A stretch of 38,084 bases of DNA. Source: Sphingomonas sp. (GTDB taxonomy: Bacteria; Pseudomonadota; Alphaproteobacteria; Sphingomonadales; Sphingomonadaceae). The stretch covers positions 1 through 38,084 of the forward strand of contig JAFIGU010000093.1 in assembly GCA_017849555.1 (NCBI GenBank). Reading direction: 5' to 3'. Positions 1 through 8,051 of this stretch are shown piece after piece (the stretch's first letter is position 1; the number at the start of each line of letters is the position of its first letter). The translations under genes and the position numbers were made by a program. The notes beneath the pieces were generated by a model, which had not been told where the DNA came from, made no database searches, and saw only the letters and a program-made list of their open reading frames with translations.

Positions 1-791
1 AGGCCGAGGCGTCGCTTCCGCGGCTGGACGACGCGCGCCACCGCGCGCTGACCGAACTCGCGGTGCTCACCGGGCATGTGCCGACCGAGCTGCCGGCCGC
101 CGCCGCCGAGTGTCGCGCGATCCCCCGGCTCACCGCGCCGATCCCGGTCGGCGACCCGGCCGCACTGCTGCGGCGGCGCCCCGATCTGCGCGCCGCCGAA
201 CAGGCGCTGGCCGCGAGCACCGCGCGGATTGGGATCGCGGTCGCCGATCTCTATCCGCGCATTTCGCTCGGCGCGATGGCGGGTTCCTCCTCCCCTTCGG
301 TCGAGGGGCTCGGCGCGCGGCAGAATTTCGTCTGGCGCGCGGGGCCGCTGCTGTCGTGGAGCGTTCCCAATCTGAGCGCCGCCCGCGCGCGGATCCGCCG
401 CGCGCGCGCCGGCGAGGTCGCCGCGCTGGCGGCGTTCGACGCCGCGATCCTCACCGCGCTCAAGGAGGTGAACCAGGCCGCCGCCGGCTATGCCGCTCTG
501 CTCGATCGCACCGCACGGCTGCGCATCGCCGCCGATCGCACCGCGCGCGCCGCGATGCTCGTCCGCGCGCGGCGCAAGGCAGGGAGCGCCACCGCGCTCG
601 AGGTGCTCGACGCCGACCGTTCGGAGATCGCCGCGCAGGCGACGCTGGCCGAGGCCGATACGCAGGTCGCGGTCGCGCAGGTCGTGTTGTTCAAGACGCT
701 GGGCGGCGGCTGGGAACAGGCCCCCGCCGTCACCCTGCCCCGCCCCGAAAGACCTAGCAGCGCCGCCGCCGCGGTGCCCCCTGCCGAGTAA
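1..791 (+). CDS. Outer-membrane efflux factor (NodT/OprM/TolC type), C-terminal part
   Basis: Open at the left window edge and read in the frame starting at base 3; about 262 C-terminal residues are present before TAA at 789-791. Visible segments typical of NodT-family outer-membrane factors are LAVLTGHVP, the run LLRRRPDLRAAEQALAA, and LYPRISLGA, followed by the long alpha-helical hairpin with ALKEVNQAAAGYAALL. The family forms trimeric outer-membrane channels that serve tripartite pumps. The N-terminus, where a lipoprotein signal would be expected, lies outside the window. The EmrA-like adaptor starts 8 bases after the stop, so the three downstream-oriented genes form one efflux operon. The C-terminus trails off in an Ala/Pro-rich tail. 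Family call is firm; the substrate cannot be read from the sequence. Confidence 0.9.
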   Translation, partial: AEASLPRLDDARHRALTELAVLTGHVPTELPAAAAECRAIPRLTAPIPVGDPAALLRRRPDLRAAEQALAASTARIGIAVADLYPRISLGAMAGSSSPSVEGLGARQNFVWRAGPLLSWSVPNLSAARARIRRARAGEVAALAAFDAAILTALKEVNQAAAGYAALLDRTARLRIAADRTARAAMLVRARRKAGSATALEVLDADRSEIAAQATLAEADTQVAVAQVVLFKTLGGGWEQAPAVTLPRPERPSSAAAAVPPAE

Positions 792-798
792 TCCCGCC

Positions 799-1908
799 AT
801 GACCGCTACCCTTGTTTCCGACACCCGATCCCCGCGCGCGCGACGCCGGATGCTGCTCGCGGGCGGCGCATTGCTGCTGCTCGCCGCGGCCGGGTTCGCG
901 CTTCGCTGGTGGACCAGCGGGCGCTTCATGATCGAGACCGACAATGCCTATGTCCGGGCCGATGTCGTCGCGATCGCGCCGCGCGTCGCGGGCACGATCG
1001 TCGCCGTGGCGGTCGCCGACAACCAGCGGGTGCGCGCGGGCGACCTGCTCGCGCGGATCGACGATCGCGACTATCGCATCCGGGTCGCCGACGCCGAGGG
1101 CGCGGTCGCGGCGGCGCGCGCCGATCTCGCCGCGGCGGCCGCACGCGTCGCCAATCTCGATGCGCGATCGGCGCAGCAGCGCAGCGCGATCGCGCAGGAT
1201 GCGGCGGCGGTGTCGGCGCGCGCGGCGGACGCCGACCTCGCGACGCTCGCCTATCGCCGCCAGGCCGATCTCGCGCGCCAGCAGATCACCAGCGACCAGA
1301 TGCTCGAAACCGCCGCGGCCGATGCGCACCGGACGCGCGCGGGCCTGACCGAGGCGCGCGCCAAGCTCGCCACGTCGCGCGACGCGCTGCCCGTGCTGGC
1401 GAGTGAACGGCGCGGCGCCACCGCCGATCTCGACAAGGCACAAGCCGCGCTGCGCCGCGCCGAGGCCGCGCTCGCCGCCGCGCGGCTCGATCTCGATCGC
1501 ACCGCGATCCGCGCGCCGATCGCCGGACTCGTCGGGCAGCGCAGCGTGCGCGCCGGCCAATATGCCGATGTGGGCACCCCGCTGATGGCATTGGTGCCGG
1601 GCACCTCTTACGTCGTCGCCAATTACAAGGAGACCCAGATCGCGCGCGTCCGCCCCGGCCAGCCGGTCCGGATCGTCGTCGATGCGTTCGGCGGCGCAGA
1701 GATCGCCGGGCATGTCGACAGTTTCGCCCCCGCCTCGGGCGCGCAATTCGCCTTGCTGCCGCCCGACAATGCCACCGGCAATTTCACCAAGATCGTCCAG
1801 CGCATGCCGCTGCGCATCCGCGTCGATCCCGGCCAGCCGCAAGCGAGCGCGCTGCGCCCCGGCATGTCGGTCGAGGCGATCGTCGACACGCGCGGTGCGC
1901 GCCGATGA
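799..1908 (+). CDS. EmrA-like membrane fusion protein (HlyD family efflux adaptor)
   Basis: A 369-residue periplasmic adaptor linking an inner-membrane MFS pump to the outer-membrane factor. After a short basic N-terminus there is one membrane anchor at about residues 18-38, then the lipoyl/barrel-sandwich half motif ending in VRADVVAIAPRVAGTI, and a long Ala/Arg-rich coiled coil at about 95-215. The second lipoyl half contains IRAPIAGLVGQRSVRAGQY, and the beta-barrel contains NYKETQIARVRPGQPV, which is typical of EmrA. The ATG at 799 was chosen because it sits just after the upstream stop and gives a proper N-in anchor; a longer open frame upstream lies inside the previous gene. The stop overlaps the next start as ATGA (1905-1908), which indicates translational coupling with the pump gene. 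Confidence 0.93.
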   Translation: MTATLVSDTRSPRARRRMLLAGGALLLLAAAGFALRWWTSGRFMIETDNAYVRADVVAIAPRVAGTIVAVAVADNQRVRAGDLLARIDDRDYRIRVADAEGAVAAARADLAAAAARVANLDARSAQQRSAIAQDAAAVSARAADADLATLAYRRQADLARQQITSDQMLETAAADAHRTRAGLTEARAKLATSRDALPVLASERRGATADLDKAQAALRRAEAALAAARLDLDRTAIRAPIAGLVGQRSVRAGQYADVGTPLMALVPGTSYVVANYKETQIARVRPGQPVRIVVDAFGGAEIAGHVDSFAPASGAQFALLPPDNATGNFTKIVQRMPLRIRVDPGQPQASALRPGMSVEAIVDTRGARR

Positions 1909-3485
1909 CCGCGCAGGCGGCGGCCGGGGCCGACCCCGATCACGTCTCGCTCCGCGCCTGGGTCGCGGTGCTGGGGGGCGTGGTCGGCTGTTTCATGGCC
2001 GGGATGAACGTCCATGTCACCAATGCCTCGCTGCCCGATGTCCGCGGGTCGCTCGGCGCGTCGTTCGAGGAAGGATCGTGGATCACCACCGCCTATCTGG
2101 TGGCGGAGATCATCATCATCCCGATGACCGGCTGGCTGGTATCGGTCTTTTCCACTCGGCGCGTGCTGATGGTCGGCACCGGCGGGTTCGTGCTCTTCTC
2201 GATCGCCTGCTCGCTCGCCCCCGATATCAACACGATGATCGTCGCGCGCGCGCTGCAGGGGGCGTTCGGCGGGGTGCTGATCCCCTTGTCGTTCCAGATC
2301 ATCGTCACCGAATTGCCGCCGTCGAAACACCCGTTCGGGATGGCGCTGTTCGCGGTCGCCAACAATGTCGCGCAGGCCGCCGGCCCGTCGCTCGGCGGCT
2401 GGCTGACCGACGCCTATAGCTGGCGCTGGATCTTCTATCTCCAGGTGCCGCCCGGGCTGTTGCTGCTCGCCGCGATCGGCTGGGCGACCCCGCGCAGCCC
2501 CTTGTCGCTCGACAAATTGCGCGGCGGCGACTGGGGCGGGATCGTCGCGATGGCGGTCGGGCTTTCGGCGTTGCAGATCGTGCTCGAGGAGGGCGGGCGC
2601 AAGGATTGGTTCGCCTCCGGCTATATCGTCGCGATGAGCGCGGTCGCGGCGCTGTTCCTGATCGCCTTCACCGCGATCGAGCTGCGCCGCCGCGACCCGC
2701 TGATCAACCTGAGGCTGCTCGCGCGCTACAATTTCGGGCTCGCCAGCCTGATGCAATTCACCTTCGGCGCGATCGTCTTCGGGGTGGTCTTTCTGGTGCC
2801 CAATTATTTCGCCGAGGCGCACGGCTATAGCGCCGCGCAGATCGGCGTGACGATGATCCCCTACGGGCTGATCCAGCTCGTCATGTCCTTCGCCACGCCG
2901 CGGCTGATGAAATGGACCAGCGTCAGGACGATCATCATCCTCGGTTTCGTCATCATGGCGGCGGGATGCATGATGAACATCCACCTCGACGGCGACGCCG
3001 CGGCCAACGTCATCGTCCCCTCGCTGGTGGTGCGCGGCATCGGCCAGTCGTTCATCGTCGTCGCGCTCGGGGTGATGGCGGTCGACGGACTGGAGAAATC
3101 GGAGGTCGGCTCGGCCTCCGGATTGTTCTCGACCGTCCGCAACGTCGGCGGTGCGATCGGCATCGCCGGGGCGGGGCAGTTCGTCGTCGAGCGCGAAAAG
3201 CTCCACGCCGCGCGGATCGGCGAGGCGGTGAGCCCCTATTCGCCCGAATTCCACGAACGCATGATCGCATTGGTCCGCAGCTTCGCACATCAGCAGATCG
3301 ATCGCGTCAGCGCGCTTCACGCTTTCCAGACCGCGGGATTGCGCCAGCGCGCTTTGGGGCTGATCGACCGTATCGTCCACCACGAGGCGCTGCTGCTCGC
3401 CTATAGCGACGCCTTCCTCGTCGCAGGGGTGGCGATGCTGGCCTGCGCGAGCGGCGGCTTCCTCCTCAAGCGCAAGGCGGGATAG
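1905..3485 (+). CDS. EmrB/QacA-type MFS drug transporter (DHA2 family, 14 TM)
   Basis: A 526-residue inner-membrane proton-coupled multidrug exporter of the DHA2 family. Visible features are the TM1 segment with MAGMNVHVTNASLPDVRGSL, the motif around EEGSWITTAYLVAEI, the TM4-TM5 segment ALQGAFGGVLIPLSF, and GPSLGGWLTDAYSWRWIFY, which is the DHA2 motif-C region. The length and about 14 hydrophobic segments fit the family. It overlaps the adaptor gene by four bases and completes an EmrAB-TolC-type tripartite pump with the two upstream genes. No dedicated regulator is visible in the window; one may lie upstream of the left edge. Substrates are unknown. Confidence 0.93.
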   Translation: MTAQAAAGADPDHVSLRAWVAVLGGVVGCFMAGMNVHVTNASLPDVRGSLGASFEEGSWITTAYLVAEIIIIPMTGWLVSVFSTRRVLMVGTGGFVLFSIACSLAPDINTMIVARALQGAFGGVLIPLSFQIIVTELPPSKHPFGMALFAVANNVAQAAGPSLGGWLTDAYSWRWIFYLQVPPGLLLLAAIGWATPRSPLSLDKLRGGDWGGIVAMAVGLSALQIVLEEGGRKDWFASGYIVAMSAVAALFLIAFTAIELRRRDPLINLRLLARYNFGLASLMQFTFGAIVFGVVFLVPNYFAEAHGYSAAQIGVTMIPYGLIQLVMSFATPRLMKWTSVRTIIILGFVIMAAGCMMNIHLDGDAAANVIVPSLVVRGIGQSFIVVALGVMAVDGLEKSEVGSASGLFSTVRNVGGAIGIAGAGQFVVEREKLHAARIGEAVSPYSPEFHERMIALVRSFAHQQIDRVSALHAFQTAGLRQRALGLIDRIVHHEALLLAYSDAFLVAGVAMLACASGGFLLKRKAG

Positions 3486-3592
3486 CGACCGTATCGGTCT
3501 ATCGGCCAATACAGTCGGACGATTTCGTACCGATCTGTTCCTGTTTCCCGCCTCGCCGCCGCTTTATCCGCCGCCGACGAAAGCGAGGATCT
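3486..3592 (+). promoter_or_regulatory. Probable promoter region of the EamA transporter gene
   Basis: A 107-base gap between two co-directional genes with lower GC than its surroundings. It contains TATCGG twice and an imperfect inverted repeat, ACAGTCGG paired with CCGATCTGT. These could be a regulator-binding site. No clear -35/-10 pair stands out, and no regulator gene adjoins it. Confidence 0.3.
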
Positions 3593-4453
3593 ATGGAAAG
3601 AACCACCGCCGGTTGGGGCAGCGGGCTGCTGGGCGTGATCATCTTCAGCGGGTCGCTGCCGGCGACGCGCGTCGCGGTGCTGGATTTCACGCCGTTGTTC
3701 GTCACCTCGGCGCGCGCGGTGATCGCCGCATTGCTCGGCGCGACCTTCCTCCTCGCGCTGCGCCAGCGCCGCCCGGCGCGCGGCGACCTGATCCCGCTCG
3801 CGATCGTCGCGATCGGGGTGGTCGTCGGCTTTCCGCTGCTCACCGGCGTCGCGCTCCGCCATATCACCGCGGCGCATTCGGTCGTCTTCGTCGGGCTGCT
3901 CCCGCTCGCCACCGCGATCTTCGCGGTGCTGCGCGGCGGCGAGCGGCCCAAACCCGCCTTCTGGATCTTCTCGATCGCGGGCGCCGCGGCGGTGACGGGG
4001 TTCGCGCTCTACAATGGCGGCGGCGGATCGCTGACCGGCGACCTGCTGATGGTCGCGGCGATCCTGTTGTGCGGACTCGGCTATGCCGAAGGCGCGACGC
4101 TCTCGCGGCGGCTCGGCGGGTGGCAGGTGATCAGCTGGGCGCTGCTCGTCTCGCTGCCGGTCATGGCGGTGATCGCGCTCGCCACCCTCCCCGCGCATTG
4201 GCACGGGATCGGCTGGCACGCCTATGCCGGGCTCGCCTATGTCTCGCTGTTCTCGATGATGCTCGGCTTCGTCTTCTGGTATCGCGGGCTCGCGCTCGGC
4301 GGGATCGCCGGGGTCGGCCAGCTCCAGCTGCTCCAGCCGTTCTTCGGGCTGCTGCTCGCCGGCGTGGTGCTCGGCGAGCCGGTGGCGTGGAGCATGATCG
4401 CCTCGACCGCGATCGTCATCCTGTGCGTCGCGGGCGCCAAACGCTTCACCTGA
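3593..4453 (+). CDS. EamA/DMT-family transporter
   Basis: A 286-residue membrane protein with about ten hydrophobic segments arranged as two EamA repeats, the fold of RhaT/YdcZ-like drug/metabolite transporters. The first repeat includes FSGSLPATRVAVLDFTPLFV and HITAAHSVVFVGLLPLATAI. The second includes FVFWYRGLALGGIAGVGQLQ and the typical end LLQPFFGLLLAGVVLGEPV. The ATG at 3593 follows a purine-rich stretch (GAGGATCT) that can act as ribosome binding site. Members export amino acids, nucleotides or small metabolites, and the substrate is not deducible here. The gene ends 7 bases before the convergent TPR gene. It appears to be a stand-alone transcription unit. Confidence 0.9.
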   Translation: MERTTAGWGSGLLGVIIFSGSLPATRVAVLDFTPLFVTSARAVIAALLGATFLLALRQRRPARGDLIPLAIVAIGVVVGFPLLTGVALRHITAAHSVVFVGLLPLATAIFAVLRGGERPKPAFWIFSIAGAAAVTGFALYNGGGGSLTGDLLMVAAILLCGLGYAEGATLSRRLGGWQVISWALLVSLPVMAVIALATLPAHWHGIGWHAYAGLAYVSLFSMMLGFVFWYRGLALGGIAGVGQLQLLQPFFGLLLAGVVLGEPVAWSMIASTAIVILCVAGAKRFT

Positions 4454-4460
4454 CGCGCGA

Positions 4461-5384
4461 TTATGCCCCCGGCACCCCCAGCGCCCGCGCCGCCTCGGCC
4501 AGCTGCGCCGATTGCGCGGGATTGGCGGCGCGCGCCGCGGCATAGGCCGCCTTGGCCTTGTCGCGCTCGCCCAGCGTCATCCGGCTGCGCATCAGCATGA
4601 TCCAGCCGTCGACATTGCCGGGATTGGCATCGAGCTTCGCCTCAAGGCTCGCGACCATCCCCGCGACCATCGAATCCTGCTGATCCTTGGGCAGCCCCGC
4701 CGCCGCGCGCATCTGCGCCGGGGTCGGGCCGGGGATCGCCGCGCCAGCCGACACCGGGAGGTCCATCGCGTGCGGCGCGACCGGCTTCACCGCCGCCAGC
4801 CGCGCCGCGACATCGATATGGTTGATCCGCCCGACCTGCTCGATCGTGCGGCGCAGATCGGCCTCCCACGGCGCCCCCGGCGGGGTATCGGCGAGCAGCG
4901 CCAGCCAGTCACGGATCGCGCCCGCATGATCCTTGGCGAGATCCTTGCGTACCGCGAGGAAATAGCGCGCGCGCGGCTCCTTCGCGTCGATCGCGACCGC
5001 TTTGTCGAACGCCGCCGACGCCTCGGGCGGCATCGGGTCGTGCGCGCTCGCCATCACCACCGCCTCGCCCAGCGACGACCACAAGGTCGCATTGCCCGGC
5101 GCAAGGCTGGTCGCGCGGCGATAGGCATCGGCCGCCTCGCCATAACGCCCCGCCTCGAAATGGCTCCAGCCGAGCTTCTGCCACGCCTCGACATCGCCGG
5201 GGTTGGCGGCGACCCGCGCCTTGAGCTGGCGCAGCGCCTCCTCGGGATCCGCCGCGGCCGGGGTGGTGGCCGGAATCGCCTCGACCGGCGCAGGGCGGTT
5301 GCGCAGCGCATTATAGCCGATCGACCCGAGCGCCGCCCCGATCCCGCAGGCCAGCGCGACGCGCCCGAAGCTCCAGCCCGCCAT
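4461..5384 (-). CDS. TPR protein resembling cytochrome c biogenesis factor CcmI/CycH
   Basis: About 307 residues. An N-terminal membrane anchor (FGRVALACGIGAALGSIGY) is followed by a TPR domain starting at EALRQLKARVAANPGDVEAW. A second TPR-like block near the C-terminus contains LEAKLDANPGNVDGWIMLMR. The phrases NPGDVEAWQKLGWSHFEAGR and ARYFLAV..DLAKDHAGAI match the C-terminal domain of CcmI/CycH (NrfG-like), the apocytochrome c chaperone of the heme lyase complex. I chose ATG at 5384, preceded by GGGGGATCGGGGAG; a TTG nine codons upstream is possible. No other ccm gene is nearby. The gene is divergent from the multiheme operon starting at 5526, so it may supply extra apocytochrome handling for it. 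The CcmI role is inference; TPR and anchor are clear. Confidence 0.75.
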   Translation of the reverse strand: MAGWSFGRVALACGIGAALGSIGYNALRNRPAPVEAIPATTPAAADPEEALRQLKARVAANPGDVEAWQKLGWSHFEAGRYGEAADAYRRATSLAPGNATLWSSLGEAVVMASAHDPMPPEASAAFDKAVAIDAKEPRARYFLAVRKDLAKDHAGAIRDWLALLADTPPGAPWEADLRRTIEQVGRINHIDVAARLAAVKPVAPHAMDLPVSAGAAIPGPTPAQMRAAAGLPKDQQDSMVAGMVASLEAKLDANPGNVDGWIMLMRSRMTLGERDKAKAAYAAARAANPAQSAQLAEAARALGVPGA

Positions 5385-5525
5385 CTCCCCGATCCCCCAA
5401 AGGCAACGCAACGTTAAGACAATCCGTATCTAGCCTAGCGCGATCAAAATGATAGACCGACGCACGGGGCCGCATTCGATCGGGAAACTACCCGAAGCAT
5501 GTGAACGGATCGGGGGGATAGACCG
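5385..5525. promoter_or_regulatory. Divergent promoter region between TPR gene and redox operon
   Basis: The only non-coding stretch ahead of the four-gene redox operon. It holds a short palindrome ATCA-AAA-TGAT at 5443-5453 and an exact 9-base direct repeat GATAGACCG at 5451-5459 and 5517-5525, the second copy lying directly before the TTG start. The strong ribosome-binding stretch CGGGGGGAT lies just upstream of 5526. A TGTGA half-site occurs near 5500, but the second half of a Crp site is absent. Confidence 0.45.
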
Positions 5526-8051
5526 TTGGGTGAGCGCGTGCGCATCGCGATCGTCGGATCGGGGCCGGCCGGGCTGAGCGCGGCCGCGCGGGCGGCGCAA
5601 TTGGGGCTGTCGCACCTGCTGCTCGAAAAGACCGATCACCTTTCCGATACGATCTACAAATATCAGAAGGGCAAGCATGTGATGGCCACCCCGAGCCAGC
5701 TCGTGCTGCGCTCGGACATGGATTTCGGCGCGGGCAAGCGCGAGGCGATCCTCGGCCGGTGGAACGATCAGGCCGCCGAACGAGGCATCGACGTCGCCTA
5801 TAACGCCGAGGTGAAGGCGATCGCCGGCACCGGAGACGCGATCCCCGGCAGCATCCACAAGATCGTCGAGCGCAAACGCGACGGCACCAGCGAGACGCGC
5901 GAGATCCAGCGGCACGCCCCGCCTTATCGCCTGACCCTGACCGACGGGCGCGAGATCGTCGCCGATGCCGTGATCCTCGCGATTGGCACGCAGGGCAATC
6001 CCAATCTGATGCGCTGCGACGGCGCCGATCTGCCCCACGTCCAATATCAGCTCGACGATCCCGCCGCTTATAATGACGAGCATATCTTCGTGATCGGCGG
6101 GGGCGATGCGGGGATCGAGAATGCGCTGGGGCTCGCTGCCGACGAGGCGCAGGGCAATGTCGTTACGCTCGTCAATCGCTCGGCCGAATTCGCGACCGCC
6201 AAGGGCGCCAACGTCAAGGCGCTGATCGCCGCGAGCGAAGCGGGGCGCGTCACGATCCTCACCGAAAGCACCACCTCGAAGATCGAGCCGGGGCAGATCA
6301 CGCTCGATACGCGCGACGGCGAGGTGAAGCTGAAATGCGACCGCGTGATCGCGCGGATGGGATCGGCGCCGCCGCGCGGCTTCGTCGAATCGTGCGGGAT
6401 CGAATTCACCAGCGGCGACCGGCTCGCCTTCCCGCGGCTCTCCCCGATGTTCGAAAGCACCGCGCCGGGGATTTTCGTGATCGGCGCGCTCGCCGGCTAT
6501 CCGCTGATCAAACATTGCATGAACCAGGGCTATGATGTCGTCGAGTTCATCAACGGCAACACCGAGCTGAAGCCCGCCGACGAGCCGATCCTCGCCGCCA
6601 AATTCGCCAGCCTGCCCGAGAAGCGCAGCGTTTCCGAATGGCTCGAATTCCTCCGCAGCAATGTCTCGATCCTCGAAGGGCTATCGCCGCTGCAGATGCG
6701 CGAGTTCATGCTCGACAGCGAGGTGCGCGCCTATCGCGCGGGCGAGGTGATCTTCGAGAAGCACGCGCCCGGCTCGTCCTTGTTCGGGGTGGCGCGCGGG
6801 CGGGCGTTGGTCGAGGTCGCGCCCGGCGTCGAGGTGCCGATCGACCAGGGGTCGATCTTCGGCGAGGTCGGGCTGATCTCCGGCCGGCGGCGCGGCGCGA
6901 CGATCCGCGCCGGCGAGGCGTCGATCATGGTCGAGGTGTCGCGCACCGCGGCGCTGAAACTCATGTCGTCCAACCCGCCGGCCAAGCGCGCGATCACGCG
7001 CATCTCGACCGAGCGGCAATTGCTCCAGATGTTCGGCGCGGGGCTCAATCCGGCCGATGTCGCCGAAGTGCTCGATACCGCCGAGATCCTGACGGTGAAG
7101 GCGGGCGAGACGATCCTCAACGAAGGCGATGCCGGCAACGACATCTATGTCATCCGCGTCGGATCGATGATCGTCGAGAAGAAGATCGGGGGGAAGAATG
7201 TCTTCCTCTCCTATCTCCCCGCGGGCAGCTATGTCGGGGAAATGGCGCTGATCGCGGGGACGCCGCGCACCGCCACCGTTCGCGCGACGGTCCGGTCGGA
7301 GGTGATCCGGCTCAACGGCGATGCCTTCGCGCGGCTGATGGCGGCCAAGCCCGCTCTGCTCGAACGCGCGCGGCGCGACATGGCCGCGCGGCAGGACGTC
7401 AACGCCTTCGTCGAGAGCCGCAAGCATAGTTTCTCGACCGTCGTCGACATGTATTCGGAAACCGCCAAATTCCTCGTCGACAACGGCATCGGCGAAGCGA
7501 CCGACGTGCTGCTGATCGACGAGAATCTGTGCGTCGGCTGCGACAATTGCGAAAAGGCGTGCGCCGACAGCCACGAAGGGCTCTCCCGGCTCGATCGCGA
7601 GGCGGGGCGCACCTATGCGCATCTCCACGTCCCCACCTCGTGCCGGCATTGCGAACATCCGCACTGCATGGCCGATTGCCCGCCCAATGCGATCCACCGC
7701 GGCCCCGATGGCGAGGTATTCATCGACGAGACCTGCATCGGCTGCGGCAATTGCCAGCGCAACTGCCCCTATGGCGTGATCCGCATGGACAGCGTGCCGC
7801 CCGAAAAGCCCGGGCTGCTGCAATGGCTGCTGTTCGGCCGGGGGCCGGGGCCGGGCGAGCCCTCCAAGAAATGGCGCTACAAGCACGCCGAGCCGGGGGT
7901 CGAAAAGCCCAAGAAGGCGATCAAATGCGACATGTGCTCGGGGATCGACGGCGGCCCGGCCTGCGTCCGCGCCTGCCCGACCGGCGCGGCGATCCGCGTT
8001 GCGCCGGAGGATTTCCTCACCGTCGCGCGGCTCGGACGGGAGGCAAAATAG
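5526..8051 (+). CDS. Flavoprotein reductase fused to two cNMP-binding domains and a 4x[4Fe-4S] ferredoxin module
   Basis: An 841-residue cytosolic protein with three modules. Residues 1-350 form a two-dinucleotide-fold flavoprotein: IAIVGSGPAGLSAAA (FAD) and VIGGGDAGIENALG (NAD(P)), ending at FVIGALAGYPLIKHCMNQGY. It resembles the thioredoxin reductase/YpdA superfamily but has no CxxC redox pair. Two cyclic-nucleotide-binding domains follow, about 370-490 and 500-620, each with a phosphate-binding-cassette signature (IFGEVGLISGRRRGATIR and YVGEMALIAGTPRTATVR). Residues 660-841 carry 16 Cys in four ferredoxin groups (C669-679, C706-718, C737-747, C801-817), as in DmsB/HybA/NrfC electron-transfer subunits. 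Likely role: take electrons from NAD(P)H through FAD into Fe-S clusters and on to the membrane cytochrome b encoded next, gated by cAMP or cGMP. TTG at 5526 is favoured by GGGGGGAT upstream; GTG at 5538 is the alternative. The stop overlaps the next GTG. Confidence 0.9.
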   Translation: MGERVRIAIVGSGPAGLSAAARAAQLGLSHLLLEKTDHLSDTIYKYQKGKHVMATPSQLVLRSDMDFGAGKREAILGRWNDQAAERGIDVAYNAEVKAIAGTGDAIPGSIHKIVERKRDGTSETREIQRHAPPYRLTLTDGREIVADAVILAIGTQGNPNLMRCDGADLPHVQYQLDDPAAYNDEHIFVIGGGDAGIENALGLAADEAQGNVVTLVNRSAEFATAKGANVKALIAASEAGRVTILTESTTSKIEPGQITLDTRDGEVKLKCDRVIARMGSAPPRGFVESCGIEFTSGDRLAFPRLSPMFESTAPGIFVIGALAGYPLIKHCMNQGYDVVEFINGNTELKPADEPILAAKFASLPEKRSVSEWLEFLRSNVSILEGLSPLQMREFMLDSEVRAYRAGEVIFEKHAPGSSLFGVARGRALVEVAPGVEVPIDQGSIFGEVGLISGRRRGATIRAGEASIMVEVSRTAALKLMSSNPPAKRAITRISTERQLLQMFGAGLNPADVAEVLDTAEILTVKAGETILNEGDAGNDIYVIRVGSMIVEKKIGGKNVFLSYLPAGSYVGEMALIAGTPRTATVRATVRSEVIRLNGDAFARLMAAKPALLERARRDMAARQDVNAFVESRKHSFSTVVDMYSETAKFLVDNGIGEATDVLLIDENLCVGCDNCEKACADSHEGLSRLDREAGRTYAHLHVPTSCRHCEHPHCMADCPPNAIHRGPDGEVFIDETCIGCGNCQRNCPYGVIRMDSVPPEKPGLLQWLLFGRGPGPGEPSKKWRYKHAEPGVEKPKKAIKCDMCSGIDGGPACVRACPTGAAIRVAPEDFLTVARLGREAK

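Noticed and set aside
1623..3509. Very long minus-strand open frame (628 codons) across the MFS gene
   Set aside because: It is an antisense shadow of the EmrB gene caused by high GC; the composition is Arg/Asp/His-rich with no recognisable domain, and the plus strand encodes a clear transporter.
3486..3592. MocR/GntR-type regulator site before the EamA gene
   Set aside because: The repeated TATCGG is suggestive, but no MocR/GntR gene adjoins it, so the binder cannot be named.
5440..5510. FNR or Crp box upstream of the redox operon
   Set aside because: The ATCA-AAA-TGAT palindrome has the arms of an FNR site in inverted order, and the TGTGA near 5500 has no matching TCACA half.
5526..6570. 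Thioredoxin reductase as the function of the flavoprotein part
   Set aside because: The redox-active CxxC between the NAD and FAD halves is missing, and the chain continues into Fe-S clusters; a disulfide reductase role is unlikely.
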